Notes: generated by a model not told the origin, from the sequence alone. DNA of 64,000 bases from JAXMEQ01 sp046348225 (GCA_046348225.1 JAXMEQ010000004.1:124001-188000), one strand, 5' to 3'; shown: positions 8,075 through 15,925, counted from the stretch's first letter. Program-made: numbers and translations.

Positions 8075-8638
8075 TCAACCCCACCCGACCAGTGCCACCA
8101 CCCCCAGCACTGCAAAGATCACCGCCGAGATGACATGCACCAGCCGGATCGGCACGCGCCGCGTGATGCGCTCGCCAAACCAGACCACTGGCGCGTTGGC
8201 CAGCATCATGCCCAGCGTGGTGCCAGCCACCACCCAGGCCCAGGCGTTGTACTGCGCCGCCAGCATGACGGTGGCGATCTGTGTCTTGTCGCCCATTTCG
8301 GCCAGGAAGAACGCCACCAGCGTGGTGCCAAACACACCAAAGCGCGGGGTGGCATCGCCCTCGCCTTCGTCCAGCTTGTCGGGGATCAGCATCCAGACCG
8401 CCATGGCAATGAACGATCCGCCCAGCACCCAGCGCAGCACATCGGGGCCCAGCAAGGTGGTGACCCAGGCGCCAGCGGCACCGGCCAGCGCATGGTTGGC
8501 GAGCGTTGCCACCAGGATGCCCAGCACGATCGGCCAGGGTTTGCGAAAGCGTGCCGCGAGCACGAGCGACAGCAGCTGCGTCTTGTCGCCCATTTCCGCG
8601 AGCGCGACGATGCCGGTAGAGACGAGAAAAGCTTCCAT
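8075..8638 (-). CDS. GDT1/TMEM165 (UPF0016) family cation exporter
   Basis: A 187-residue inner-membrane protein of six predicted segments with the family duplication: two copies of the acidic motif ALAEMGDKTQLL and FLAEMGDKTQIA near residues 12 and 112. Characterised relatives export Mn or exchange Ca/Mn, so manganese efflux is the likely role. I looked for a manganese-type leader upstream and saw none. It lies upstream of the metX riboswitch on the same strand; riboswitch and terminator would separate the two units. Confidence 0.85.
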   Translation of the reverse strand: MEAFLVSTGIVALAEMGDKTQLLSLVLAARFRKPWPIVLGILVATLANHALAGAAGAWVTTLLGPDVLRWVLGGSFIAMAVWMLIPDKLDEGEGDATPRFGVFGTTLVAFFLAEMGDKTQIATVMLAAQYNAWAWVVAGTTLGMMLANAPVVWFGERITRRVPIRLVHVISAVIFAVLGVVALVGWG

Positions 8639-8701
8639 AGTCCGGCCATCCTACGCGCCGGACCTGTCGCCGGCCTGTCCACGCCGATGGCCGCACGCTT
8701 C

Positions 8702-8717
8702 TGGCGCACTTTTTGCT
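8702..8717 (+). promoter_or_regulatory. Sigma-54 promoter of amtB
   Basis: TGGCGC, five bases, then TTGCT fits the -24/-12 sigma-54 consensus (TGGCRC-N5-TTGCW) exactly. It predicts transcription from about 8729, 60 bases before amtB. GGTGCG and CGCACC half-sites just downstream (8724 and 8753) form an inverted repeat reminiscent of NtrC half-sites. Confidence 0.75.
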
Positions 8718-8789
8718 TGATTTTGGTGCGCCCGACACGAAAGCCGGGAAAACGCACCAATTAAAAGCATTTTATCCAAAGAGGAGCTT

Positions 8790-9992
8790 ATGGAAGCACT
8801 AAAACAGGGCTCGGACGCGCTGTTCATTCTGCTGGGCGGCATCATGGTGCTGGCCATGCACGCAGGCTTTGCCTTTCTTGAACTGGGCACCGTACGCAAG
8901 AAGAACCAGGTCAACGCGCTGGTCAAGATCCTGGTGGACTTTTCGGTGTCCACCGTTGTGTACTTCATGGTGGGCTACAGCGTGGCCTATGGCACCAGCT
9001 TCTTTGTGGGCGCCGAGCAGCTGGCCCAGAAAAACGGCTATGAGCTGGTGAAGTTCTTCTTCCTGCTGACCTTCGCGGCGGCCATTCCGGCCATCATCTC
9101 CGGCGGCATCGCCGAGCGCGCGCGCTTCTGGCCGCAGCTGCTGGCCACGGCGGTGATCGTCGGCCTGGTGTACCCGTTTTTTGAGGGCATCGTCTGGAAC
9201 CAGCACTACGGCGTGCAGGCCTGGATCAAGGCCACCACGGGCGAGGAGTTCCACGACTTCGCGGGCTCGATCGTGGTCCATGCGGTGGGCGGCTGGCTGG
9301 CCCTGCCGGCCGTGGTGCTGTTGGGCGCGCGGGCCAACCGCTACCGCAAGGACGGCGCGATCTCGGCCCACCCGCCGTCCAACATCCCCTTCCTGGCGCT
9401 TGGCGCGTGGATCCTCACGGTGGGCTGGTTCGGCTTCAACGTGATGAGCGCGCAGACCATTGACAAGATCTCCGGCCTGGTGGCGGTGAACTCGCTGATG
9501 GCCATGGTGGGCGGCACGCTGGCGGCGCTGGCGCTGGGCCGCAACGACCCGGGCTTCGTGCACAACGGTCCGCTGGCCGGGCTGGTGGCCGTGTGCGCGG
9601 GGTCGGACCTGATGCACCCGCTGGGCGCGCTGGTGGTGGGCGCCATCGCCGGCGCGATCTTCGTGGTGATGTTCACCCTCACCCAGAACCGCTGGAAGAT
9701 CGACGATGTGCTGGGTGTCTGGCCCTTGCACGGGCTGTGTGGCGCCTGGGGCGGCCTGGCTGCCGGCATCTTTGGCAGCAAGGCGCTCGGCGGCCTGGGC
9801 GGCGTGAGCTTCGCGGCCCAGGCCCTGGGCACGCTGATGGGCGTGGCCTGGGCGCTGCTGGCCGGCCTGGTGGTGTACGGCCTGATCAAGTCCGTCACCA
9901 GCCTGCGCCTGACGCCCGAGGAAGAGTACGACGGCGCCGACCAGTCGATTCACCGCATTGGCGCCACGCCTGACCGGGAAGTCAACTGGTGA
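8790..9992 (+). CDS. amtB: Ammonium transporter AmtB
   Basis: A 400-residue inner-membrane channel of the Amt/Mep/Rh family. Typical segments are present: the ammonium-site region, GSIVVHAVGGW with the first pore histidine near residue 165, and HGLCGAWGG with the second near residue 310. A strong AGAGGAG site lies before ATG 8790. Unlike many proteobacteria, no glnK lies upstream; the gene stands alone behind a sigma-54 promoter, so nitrogen control through NtrC is likely. The 3' end overlaps the convergent DoxX gene by 11 bp. Confidence 0.95.
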   Translation: MEALKQGSDALFILLGGIMVLAMHAGFAFLELGTVRKKNQVNALVKILVDFSVSTVVYFMVGYSVAYGTSFFVGAEQLAQKNGYELVKFFFLLTFAAAIPAIISGGIAERARFWPQLLATAVIVGLVYPFFEGIVWNQHYGVQAWIKATTGEEFHDFAGSIVVHAVGGWLALPAVVLLGARANRYRKDGAISAHPPSNIPFLALGAWILTVGWFGFNVMSAQTIDKISGLVAVNSLMAMVGGTLAALALGRNDPGFVHNGPLAGLVAVCAGSDLMHPLGALVVGAIAGAIFVVMFTLTQNRWKIDDVLGVWPLHGLCGAWGGLAAGIFGSKALGGLGGVSFAAQALGTLMGVAWALLAGLVVYGLIKSVTSLRLTPEEEYDGADQSIHRIGATPDREVNW

Positions 9993-10461
9993 AGCGCCGG
10001 GCCCCGGGCAGCGAAAGCACCCAGCGGCCCGGCCCGTAAATGGCCAGCGCGGTCAGCAGTGCGCCCCACAGGATGTGCTGTTGCAGCGCCGCCGGTGCAA
10101 TCTCGGCCAGCGACACCACGGCCACGGCATTCACCACCAGCAGGCCCAGCGCCGCGAATCGCGCACCCGGGCCCAGCACCAGCAGGACGGGCAGCAGCAG
10201 TTCGCCAGCGGTACCCGTCAGGGCGGCCAGGGCCGGGGGCAACAGGGGCACGTGGTACTCGTCGGTGAACAGCGCCAGCGTGGTGTCCCAGTCGCGCAGC
10301 TTGGTCAGCCCCGACAGGAAGAACACCTGGGCCACGTACAGCCGCGCCGCCAGTGCCGCCAGCGGCTGGAGCGCGTCGAGCAGGCGGCACAGGTGCGCCC
10401 AGCCTTGTTGCAGCCGCGGCCACAGGCCGGGCGCCAGTGATGGAGGGTTGAATGGGGTCAT
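9982..10461 (-). CDS. DoxX-family membrane protein of the bufferin operon
   Basis: A 159-residue inner-membrane protein with four hydrophobic segments and the DoxX-type sequence VAQVFFLSGLTKLRDW near residue 45. In bufferin operons this DoxX-like protein is the fourth gene (BufD/HvfD) and is thought to support redox or membrane steps. The start at ATG 10461 overlaps the stop of the previous gene as ATGA, which also fixes the start. Confidence 0.85.
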   Translation of the reverse strand: MTPFNPPSLAPGLWPRLQQGWAHLCRLLDALQPLAALAARLYVAQVFFLSGLTKLRDWDTTLALFTDEYHVPLLPPALAALTGTAGELLLPVLLVLGPGARFAALGLLVVNAVAVVSLAEIAPAALQQHILWGALLTALAIYGPGRWVLSLPGARRFTS

Positions 10462-11288
10462 GAATCGAGTCCTTGCGTCGATGCGGTGCAAGCCGGTGAC
10501 ATGGCCGCCCCGACCAGCAGCCCGCTGTGAAAGGCCGGCAACAGCCAGCCGTTGAAGTCCAGTGCCGGCGACGCCGCCAGGGCATCCGCCAGCGAAGCCC
10601 CGGCCTGCAGGGCTCGCAGAAACGCCGGCTCGCCGGCCTGTGCTTCCCGCAGCCGGGGGCGGTAGCCCTGGCGCCAGACCAGAGCGGTTTCCGCCAGGCC
10701 GTCCTGCAGGCGCTGGCCCGCCAGGGCCAGTGAGGGCTGGCCTTCGAGATGGGCATTGGCGATGCTCACCACCGGCCAGGCGCTCTGCAGGCAGACCAGG
10801 CCGGGTGCCAGGCGCAGCAACAGGTCGGCCGGGTCGGCGTCGGCCAGCAGCGTCAGGCTGCCGGGATCCACCGGCAGGTCGGCCGCGCTGCCAGCGCAGT
10901 GCAATGCCCACTCCACACGGGCCACATCGGCCAGCCAGGGCTCCTGCGCCAGTTGGGGCGCGGCCTCGATGAACGCCGGCAGTGCCTCGCCCCAGCGCGC
11001 GATGTCACCCAGCACGGGCGGCTGCGCCTGCCAGAAGGCGCACGCCAGCGCCTCGAAGTTTTCGTCACCCAGCAGCTGTTCCAGCACGGGGTGGGCCGCC
11101 GCCAGGGCGCGCTGCGCCAGGGCCTGCCCGTGCGCACGGTAGGCCTGCAGCCCGCGCTTCAGGCTGTTTTGGCCGCCAACCCGCACCGGCGTTGCGTGAG
11201 GCGCTATGAAATTCATAGCATCTTCGAGGCCAGGCGCGTACAGTGCTGCCAGCAGCGCCTGCTGCTGCGCCCGCAGTTCGGCATTCAT
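10458..11288 (-). CDS. bufC: BufC/HvfC-type DUF2063 protein, partner of BufB
   Basis: A 276-residue cytoplasmic protein. The N-terminal ~95 residues match the DUF2063 putative DNA-binding domain (MNAELRAQQQALLAALY start; LGDENFEALACAFW). Family knowledge: in the DUF692 systems a DUF2063-type partner presents the precursor peptide to the iron enzyme. The start at ATG 11288 overlaps the bufB stop as ATGA. A GCTATGAAATTCATAGC palindrome near its 5' end (11203-11219) encodes Ala-Met-Asn-Phe-Ile-Ala with a rare ATA codon, probably a fixed repeat. Confidence 0.85.
   Translation of the reverse strand: MNAELRAQQQALLAALYAPGLEDAMNFIAPHATPVRVGGQNSLKRGLQAYRAHGQALAQRALAAAHPVLEQLLGDENFEALACAFWQAQPPVLGDIARWGEALPAFIEAAPQLAQEPWLADVARVEWALHCAGSAADLPVDPGSLTLLADADPADLLLRLAPGLVCLQSAWPVVSIANAHLEGQPSLALAGQRLQDGLAETALVWRQGYRPRLREAQAGEPAFLRALQAGASLADALAASPALDFNGWLLPAFHSGLLVGAAMSPACTASTQGLDS
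11203..11219. repeat. GCTAT...ATAGC palindrome inside bufC
   Basis: GCTATGAAATTCATAGC has perfect 8-bp arms around one central base. It is read in frame within bufC as Ala-Met-Asn-Phe-Ile-Ala. The arms match the chrA and mnmE copies and three intergenic copies. Confidence 0.65.
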
Positions 11289-12145
11289 GCCGGCACCGCC
11301 TGCGGCGCAACAGCCATGGTGCGGGCTGTGGCCACTTCGTCCAGCAACACCGCCAGTGGCGGAAGGTCGGTGTCCCATTCAATCAGGCTGGGCACCGGGC
11401 CAAAGCGCTGCAGCGCATGGCGGTACAGCTGCCAGACGGCGGCGTCCACCCGGCAGCCATGGTCGTCGATCACGATCTCGCCGTGCGCGTCGCTCACATG
11501 GCGGTGGCCGGCCAGGTGCACTTCGCCCACCATCCCGGGCGCAATGGCGTCCAGCCAGCGCCGGCAGGCCTGCAGCGGGTCGCTGGCGCCGGCGTTGAGC
11601 GCATTCACGTAGAGGTTGTTCACGTCCACCAGCAACTGGCAGCCGGTGCGCTTGCACAGCGCGACCAGGAATTCCGGCTCGGCCTGGTCACTGGCCGACC
11701 AGCCCAGGTAGGCCGAGAGGTTTTCCACCAGCAACGTACGCCGCAGCCGGTCCTGCACGCGCTGCACGTTGTCGCACAGCACGTCCAGCGCCGCATCGTT
11801 GAAAGGGATGGGCAACAGGTCGGCCGCATGCACGGGGGCACCGCCGGCCAGACCGCGTGCAAAGCAGGCATGGTCACTCACCCGCACCGGCTCGATGCGC
11901 TCCACCAGCCGCGCCAATTGCGCCAGGTGCTGCGCGTCGATGCCGGCGGCCGAGCCCAGCGCCAGGCCCACGCCATGCAGGCTGATGGCATAGTGCCCGC
12001 GCGCTTCGGCCAGTACCGCCAGCGCAGCGCCGCCGTCGCCGAAGAAGTTCTCGGAATGAACCTCCAGGAAGTCGAGAGCAGGACGGGTCTCCAGCACCTC
12101 GGCGTAGTGCGGGTGCCGCAGCCCGATGCCGACGGGGGGGCGCAT
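11285..12145 (-). CDS. bufB: BufB: DUF692 multinuclear iron enzyme modifying the bufferin precursor
   Basis: A 286-residue TIM-barrel protein of the DUF692/MbnB family. The signatures FLEVHSENFFG near residue 26, SLHGVGLALG near residue 55, LLVDVNNLYVNA near residue 173 and GEVHLAGH near residue 210 supply the metal ligands. Relatives use iron and oxygen to convert peptide cysteines to oxazolone/thioamide or thiooxazole groups. It lies 21 bp after the precursor gene and overlaps bufC by 4 bp, so the enzyme, partner and peptide are made together. Confidence 0.9.
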   Translation of the reverse strand: MRPPVGIGLRHPHYAEVLETRPALDFLEVHSENFFGDGGAALAVLAEARGHYAISLHGVGLALGSAAGIDAQHLAQLARLVERIEPVRVSDHACFARGLAGGAPVHAADLLPIPFNDAALDVLCDNVQRVQDRLRRTLLVENLSAYLGWSASDQAEPEFLVALCKRTGCQLLVDVNNLYVNALNAGASDPLQACRRWLDAIAPGMVGEVHLAGHRHVSDAHGEIVIDDHGCRVDAAVWQLYRHALQRFGPVPSLIEWDTDLPPLAVLLDEVATARTMAVAPQAVPA

Positions 12146-12166
12146 GGCGTGGTGGGGCCTCTGGGA

Positions 12167-12442
12167 TCAGGACTTCTTGGGCGCCATCTTGGCTTCGTCG
12201 GCCGACAGTCCCTTCATCGTCTTGCAGCTGCCTTTGGCGACGTACTTCCATTCGCCCTTGTCGTTGTCGACCTTGGCCTGGCCGGCGCAGGAATGCGAGC
12301 CCGACAGGTTGGCGCAGTCGTTCTGGCCGGCCTTGGCGATGCCGTAGCACTTTTCCTTTTCCTGGGCGGTGGCGGGCGCAGCCACCAGCAGGGTGGACAG
12401 CAGGGAGGCCGCAGCGGCGGCGACGAGGGCACGTTGGTTCAT
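12167..12442 (-). CDS. bufA: BufA1-type bufferin precursor (DUF2282), ribosomally made copper-buffering peptide
   Basis: A 91-residue precursor. Residues 1-26 are a Sec-type signal peptide ending ATA-Q; the mature part has four cysteines at 32, 43, 52 and 73 in the DUF2282 pattern (CYGIAKAGQNDC, SHSCAGQAK, AKGSC). In described bufferins some of these cysteines become thiooxazoles and the peptide binds copper in the periplasm. A strong AGGAGC site precedes ATG 12442. It is the first gene of the operon and is expected to be the most abundant product. Confidence 0.9.
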   Translation of the reverse strand: MNQRALVAAAAASLLSTLLVAAPATAQEKEKCYGIAKAGQNDCANLSGSHSCAGQAKVDNDKGEWKYVAKGSCKTMKGLSADEAKMAPKKS

Positions 12443-12478
12443 GGAAAGCTCCTGGATCTGAACGGTTGAGGGGGTTGG

Positions 12479-12500
12479 GCCCGCCGGTTGTCCGGCGGGC
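12479..12500. terminator. GC-rich hairpin between tlpA-like gene and bufA
   Basis: GCCCGCCGG and CCGGCGGGC form a perfect 9-bp stem with a 4-base loop. There is no T-run on either side, so efficient intrinsic termination is uncertain. It may separate the TlpA-like unit from the bufferin operon or stabilise a 3' end. Confidence 0.5.
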
Positions 12501-12531
12501 TGCTGCTGTGTCGGGTGCCCGCGGGCCGTTC

Positions 12532-13056
12532 TTACAGCAGCTCGGCGATCCGGTCCCAGGCCTCGGGCGGAATGCGGCCGCTGTAACGCTCCACCACCTT
12601 GCCGGCCTTGTCAATCAACCAGGCCGCCGGCAGTTGCGCGGGCCGGCCGATGTTGTCCCGGTAGCCCGGCTCGCCTGCCCACAGCTGCACAAACCGCTGC
12701 TTCACGGGCACCGTGCGCGAAATGATCTCTTCATAGGACTGCAGGTCCTGCACGCTGCGGTCGGTGCTGATCAGCACCAGCTCGAACGGTTTGCCTGCCC
12801 AGCCTTCGTAGTTCTGCCGCAGCTCCGGCATCTTGTCGCGGCAGACGGCGCAGCCGGTCGACCAGAACATCAGCAGCACCACCTTGCCGCGCTGCGAAGC
12901 GAGACTGAACGGCCGGCCTTCCAGCGTGCGACCTTCGATCACGGGTGCGGCGGCGGGCACCACCGCAGCGGGCACCGCTCGCGCGGGGGTCTGGGCCGCA
13001 GCGGGGGCTGCGAGGGTGGCGGCCAGCACCACGGGGGCGAGAAATATGGCAAGCAT
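12532..13056 (-). CDS. Periplasmic TlpA-like thiol-disulfide oxidoreductase
   Basis: A 174-residue protein with an N-terminal signal peptide (MLAIFLAPVVLAATLAAPAAAQ) and a thioredoxin-like domain. The active site is WSTGCAVC, a CxxC near residues 74-77, with the cis-proline region LPAAWLID near residue 146. It could reduce cysteines or cystines in the periplasm. It lies just upstream of bufA on the same strand, so a role in bufferin thiol chemistry is a reasonable guess. The start at ATG 13056 was chosen because the longer form would put 25 charged residues before the signal peptide. Confidence 0.8.
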   Translation of the reverse strand: MLAIFLAPVVLAATLAAPAAAQTPARAVPAAVVPAAAPVIEGRTLEGRPFSLASQRGKVVLLMFWSTGCAVCRDKMPELRQNYEGWAGKPFELVLISTDRSVQDLQSYEEIISRTVPVKQRFVQLWAGEPGYRDNIGRPAQLPAAWLIDKAGKVVERYSGRIPPEAWDRIAELL

Positions 13057-13182
13057 GCTCTGTGTCGTGCGCCGGCCTTGCGCCTTACAGGCGTGCGGGC
13101 CATGGCGCACGACGAACCCGTTACCGGACACCGTCCGAACCGGCTCGCGGGACGCCCATTAGGTGTTTGGCGCAATGTAGTC

Positions 13183-13319
13183 CATAATGCCTCGGTGACC
13201 GGCCCTCGGGCCGCCACAGGTTAGCGGTGAATGGTCAGTTTCGCGTCTTTGAATTTCTGGTTTGTTGATTGCGTTTTGCGGACTCCATCGCGTTGTGCGT
13301 TTTTTCTCAGGAGTCCAAT
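13183..13319 (+). promoter_or_regulatory. Promoter and structured leader of the first RRM gene
   Basis: A CATAAT -10-like box at 13183-13188 predicts a start near 13195 and a leader of about 125 nt. Its segment from GCGGTGAA to TTTCGCGTCT is shared with the second gene. GGACTCC at 13280-13286 is complementary to GGAGTCC at 13310-13316, which contains the Shine-Dalgarno AGGAG. The leader can therefore hide its own ribosome site. No good -35 box is visible. Confidence 0.6.
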
Positions 13320-13667
13320 ATGGGCAACAAACTTTACGTGGGCAACCTGCCCTATTCTTACCGTGACAGCGACATGGAACAGGCTTTCAGCCAGTTCGGT
13401 TCTGTCTCCAGCGCCAAGGTCATGATGGAGCGCGACACCGGTCGCTCCAAGGGTTTCGGCTTTGTCGAAATGGGCAACGACGCTGAAGCGCAAGCCGCCA
13501 TCGCCGGCATGAACGGCCAGCAAGTCGGTGGCCGCGGCCTCGTGGTGAACGAAGCCCGCCCGATGGAAGCCCGCCCGCCCCGCAGCGGCGGCTACGGCGG
13601 CGGCGGTGGTGGCGGCGGTGGTGGCGGCGGCTACGGTGGTGGTGGCGGCGGTCGCGACCGCTATTGA
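13320..13667 (+). CDS. RRM-domain glycine-rich RNA-binding protein (first paralogue)
   Basis: A 115-residue protein. One RRM at residues 1-80 shows RNP2 (LYVGNL) and RNP1 (KGFGFVEM); the tail of about 25 residues is nearly all glycine with tyrosines and ends RDRY. Relatives are cold- or stress-induced RNA chaperones. ATG 13320 follows CAGGAG; a more upstream ATG at 13269 falls in the conserved leader. It ends with a strong terminator and is followed by a paralogue, indicating a tandem duplication. Confidence 0.92.
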   Translation: MGNKLYVGNLPYSYRDSDMEQAFSQFGSVSSAKVMMERDTGRSKGFGFVEMGNDAEAQAAIAGMNGQQVGGRGLVVNEARPMEARPPRSGGYGGGGGGGGGGGGYGGGGGGRDRY

Positions 13668-13702
13668 TCCCCCGGCACCCGCCTTCGGGCAGTGCATGTA
13701 AC

Positions 13703-13728
13703 AAAAAGGCCCTCCGGGGCCTTTTTTT
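13703..13728 (+). terminator. Intrinsic terminator after the first RRM gene
   Basis: AAAAAGGCCC-TCC-GGGGCCTTTTTTT: a GC stem flanked by complementary A and T runs, seven Ts. It is 35 bases after the stop codon. Confidence 0.9.
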
Positions 13729-13774
13729 CGTGGGCGCATTCGGGTTTTTTCGGGGCTGCGCGGGGCTCTGGCGC

Positions 13775-13936
13775 TTGCGTACGTTTCAGATATCTGGTTA
13801 ATAATGCATTCGCGCAGTTGCGTTAGTGGCTGCGCTAGTTTGCGGTGAACAGGTCACTTTCGCGTCTCTCGGTCTGGTTGAATGCGTTTTCGGGACTCCA
13901 TCGCTTCTGCTCAATGTGTTTTAGAGGAGTCCCTTG
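13775..13936 (+). promoter_or_regulatory. Promoter and structured leader of the second RRM gene
   Basis: TTGCGT, 17 bases, then TTAATA (13775-13803) predicts a start near 13810 and a leader of about 127 nt, the same length as in the first gene. GGGACTCC at 13892-13899 is complementary to GGAGTCCC at 13926-13933, which includes the Shine-Dalgarno site. The shared segment GCGGTGAACA...TTTCGCGTCT suggests a conserved regulatory RNA element. Confidence 0.65.
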
Positions 13937-14446
13937 ATGGGCAACAAACTGTATGTGGGCAACCTGCCCTACTCGGTGCGCGACAGCGACCTTGAACAGG
14001 CTTTCAGCCAGTTCGGTGCGGTGACCAGCGCAAAGGTCATGATGGAACGTGACACCGGCCGCTCCAAGGGCTTCGGCTTTGTGGAGATGGGCAGTGATGC
14101 CGAGGCGCAAGCCGCCATCAACGGGATGAATGGCCAGCCCCTGGGCGGCCGCAGCGTCGTCGTCAATGAGGCCCGCCCGATGGAAGCCCGCCCGCCCCGC
14201 AGCGGTGGCGGTGGCTACGGTGGTGGTGGTGGCGGCGGCTATGGCGGCGGCGGTGGTGGGGGTTACGGCGGCGGTGGCGGCGGTGGCCGTCGCGAAGGCG
14301 GTGGCGGCTACGGCGGCGGTGGCCGCAGTGGTGGCGGTGGTGGCGACGGGGGCTTCCGCAGTCCCTACGGCTCCGGCCCGCGCGGCGGCGGCGGTGGTGG
14401 TGGCGGCTACGGCGGCGGTGGCCGCAGTGGTGGCGGCGGCTACTGA
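13937..14446 (+). CDS. RRM-domain glycine-rich RNA-binding protein (second paralogue)
   Basis: A 169-residue protein nearly identical to its neighbour over the RRM (residues 1-78: LYVGNL, KGFGFVEM). The tail is about 80 residues of GGGGY and GGGGR/S repeats, longer than in the first copy. The low-complexity arginine-containing tail resembles RGG-box and phase-separating RNA-binding proteins. ATG 13937 follows GAGGAG; an adjacent TTG at 13934 is in frame. It is a single-gene unit with its own promoter and terminator. Confidence 0.92.
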   Translation: MGNKLYVGNLPYSVRDSDLEQAFSQFGAVTSAKVMMERDTGRSKGFGFVEMGSDAEAQAAINGMNGQPLGGRSVVVNEARPMEARPPRSGGGGYGGGGGGGYGGGGGGGYGGGGGGGRREGGGGYGGGGRSGGGGGDGGFRSPYGSGPRGGGGGGGGYGGGGRSGGGGY

Positions 14447-14461
14447 ACACCGGGCATAGAG

Positions 14462-14488
14462 AAAAAGGCTCCTTCGGGAGCCTTTTTG
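14462..14488 (+). terminator. Intrinsic terminator after the second RRM gene
   Basis: AAAAAGGCTCC-TTCG-GGAGCCTTTTT: a stem closed by a UUCG loop, with five Ts. It lies 15 bases after the stop codon and may also serve the convergent SDR gene. Confidence 0.9.
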
Positions 14489-14503
14489 CTGGGCCGGGTG
14501 TGC

Positions 14504-15277
14504 TCAGCCGTTGCGCCGGTTCTTGCGCGGACGACCCGCCAGCGCCTTGTCAAACACCCCGTTTGGCAGCAGGCGCAGCAGCTTGGCCACAACGCCCATC
14601 TGCCAGGGAATCACGCGATAGCTCACCCCGGCGCTGATGGCGGCGAAAGCCTTGTCCGCGAAGTCCTGCGGCTGCATCAGGAACGGCATCGCGTAGCGGT
14701 TTTGCCGGGTCAGCGGCGTGTCGATGTAGCCCGGGCCGATGGTGACCACTTTCACGCCGCTGCCGCGCAGTTCGCCGCGCAGGCTTTCGCAGTAGCTGAT
14801 CACGGCCGCCTTGCTGGCGCAGTACGCACCATGCCCGGGCAGGCCGCGGATGCCCGCCACGCTGGCAATGCCCACCAGGGCACCGGAGCCACGCTGTGTC
14901 ATGGGTGCAATGAATGGATGGAAAGTCGCCGCCAGGCCGATGTTGTTGGTGGCGAAGGTTTGCGCCATCACGTCGATGTCCTCGCGCACCGCCGTGTCCA
15001 TGCCGATGCTGATGCCGGCATTGGCAATCACCACATCGGGCACGCCCTGGGCCGCAATGCAGGCGCGGCCGGCATCGACAATGCTGTCGGTCTGGGCCAC
15101 ATCCGCGCTGTAGATGGCGTAGCGCGCCGGTGCCAGACCCTGCGCGTTTGCCCAGTCGGCGGTGTCGGCCGTCCGGCGCGCCACCAGTGCCAGCCGCCAG
15201 CCCGCCTGGTAGTAGCGCCAGGCCAGCGCCTGCCCGATGCCGCTGGACGCGCCGGTGATGAAGACCAGGGGTGCCAT
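14504..15277 (-). CDS. Short-chain dehydrogenase/reductase
   Basis: A 257-residue classical SDR. It has the cofactor motif GASSGIG at residues 8-14, NAG at ~85, a catalytic serine in GIASVAG and YCASK near residue 153. Its substrate is not apparent. It is 12 bp downstream of lptC on the same strand and so looks co-transcribed with the Kdo/LPS genes, in the place where lptA is expected. A link to envelope metabolism is only contextual. Confidence 0.88.
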   Translation of the reverse strand: MAPLVFITGASSGIGQALAWRYYQAGWRLALVARRTADTADWANAQGLAPARYAIYSADVAQTDSIVDAGRACIAAQGVPDVVIANAGISIGMDTAVREDIDVMAQTFATNNIGLAATFHPFIAPMTQRGSGALVGIASVAGIRGLPGHGAYCASKAAVISYCESLRGELRGSGVKVVTIGPGYIDTPLTRQNRYAMPFLMQPQDFADKAFAAISAGVSYRVIPWQMGVVAKLLRLLPNGVFDKALAGRPRKNRRNG

Positions 15278-15289
15278 GGGTCGCTCCGG

Positions 15290-15925
15290 TTATCTGGCGG
15301 TGCCGGGCACCAGCACGCCGCGAACGCGCCCGCGCAGGTCCATCACCCGCTCAAGGTTGTCAAAATCCATGCTGTCGGCCGTGAACTGGTCCGCTCCCCG
15401 GGTCAGCGTCACGGGCTTGTGCGACCGGATCCGCTCGGTGTTGAGAAAGGCGTGCAGGAATTCACCACGGAACTCCAGCCGCGGCAGCGGCCGGCCCTGT
15501 GCATCCGTGCCGGCATCACGCACCACCACGGCGTTGCCAAACAGCTGAACCTCGGAGCCATCTCCATTGCTGAGCGCCCGGTTGGCGGTGGCCACCGTGA
15601 GCTGGCCTTTTTCATCGATGGTACGGATTCGCGGCTGGTCGATTTCCAGCGTGTCCGTGTCGGGGAAATGCCTGGCCTCGCTGCCGAACACTTCGCTCTT
15701 GAGGCGGCCATTGCCCTCAAACGATTTCACCGAAAACCGGCGCATGAAGTAATCGGGCTCATGGCGGGCAGCTGCTTCCGCGGCAGCAGGACCGGCCACC
15801 GGCGTGTTGCGAACCAGCCAGTAGGTGCCCATGGCCAGCAGGCCCATGAGGATGATGGGCAGGTAAATGGACAGCCGGTCCCACAGGCGCAGGCCGGCGC
15901 GCAATGCGCCTACGGCGGGGCTCAT
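15290..15925 (-). CDS. lptC: LPS export system protein LptC
   Basis: A 211-residue bitopic inner-membrane protein. It has one N-terminal segment (residues ~17-37) followed by a periplasmic beta-jellyroll with the family start PDYFMRRFSVKSF. LptC joins the LptBFG ABC transporter to the LptA bridge. ATG 15925 overlaps the kdsC stop as ATGA. lptA and lptB, usually next, are absent here and an SDR gene follows. Confidence 0.88.
   Translation of the reverse strand: MSPAVGALRAGLRLWDRLSIYLPIILMGLLAMGTYWLVRNTPVAGPAAAEAAARHEPDYFMRRFSVKSFEGNGRLKSEVFGSEARHFPDTDTLEIDQPRIRTIDEKGQLTVATANRALSNGDGSEVQLFGNAVVVRDAGTDAQGRPLPRLEFRGEFLHAFLNTERIRSHKPVTLTRGADQFTADSMDFDNLERVMDLRGRVRGVLVPGTAR

Noticed and set aside
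6920..8764. A long plus-strand open frame (614 codons) opposite metX, the riboswitch and the GDT1 gene
   Set aside because: Its sequence is the antisense shadow of well-supported genes, is His/Arg/Gln-rich with no domain, and it would cover the riboswitch and terminator.
8639..8789. A manganese (yybP-ykoY) riboswitch before the GDT1-family gene
   Set aside because: The expected conserved loops are not visible; the region is better explained by the divergent sigma-54 promoter.
13580..14450. Glycine-codon repeats as a possible CRISPR or tandem-repeat array
   Set aside because: They are GGC/GGT codons of the RRM protein tails; there are no conserved repeats with unique spacers.
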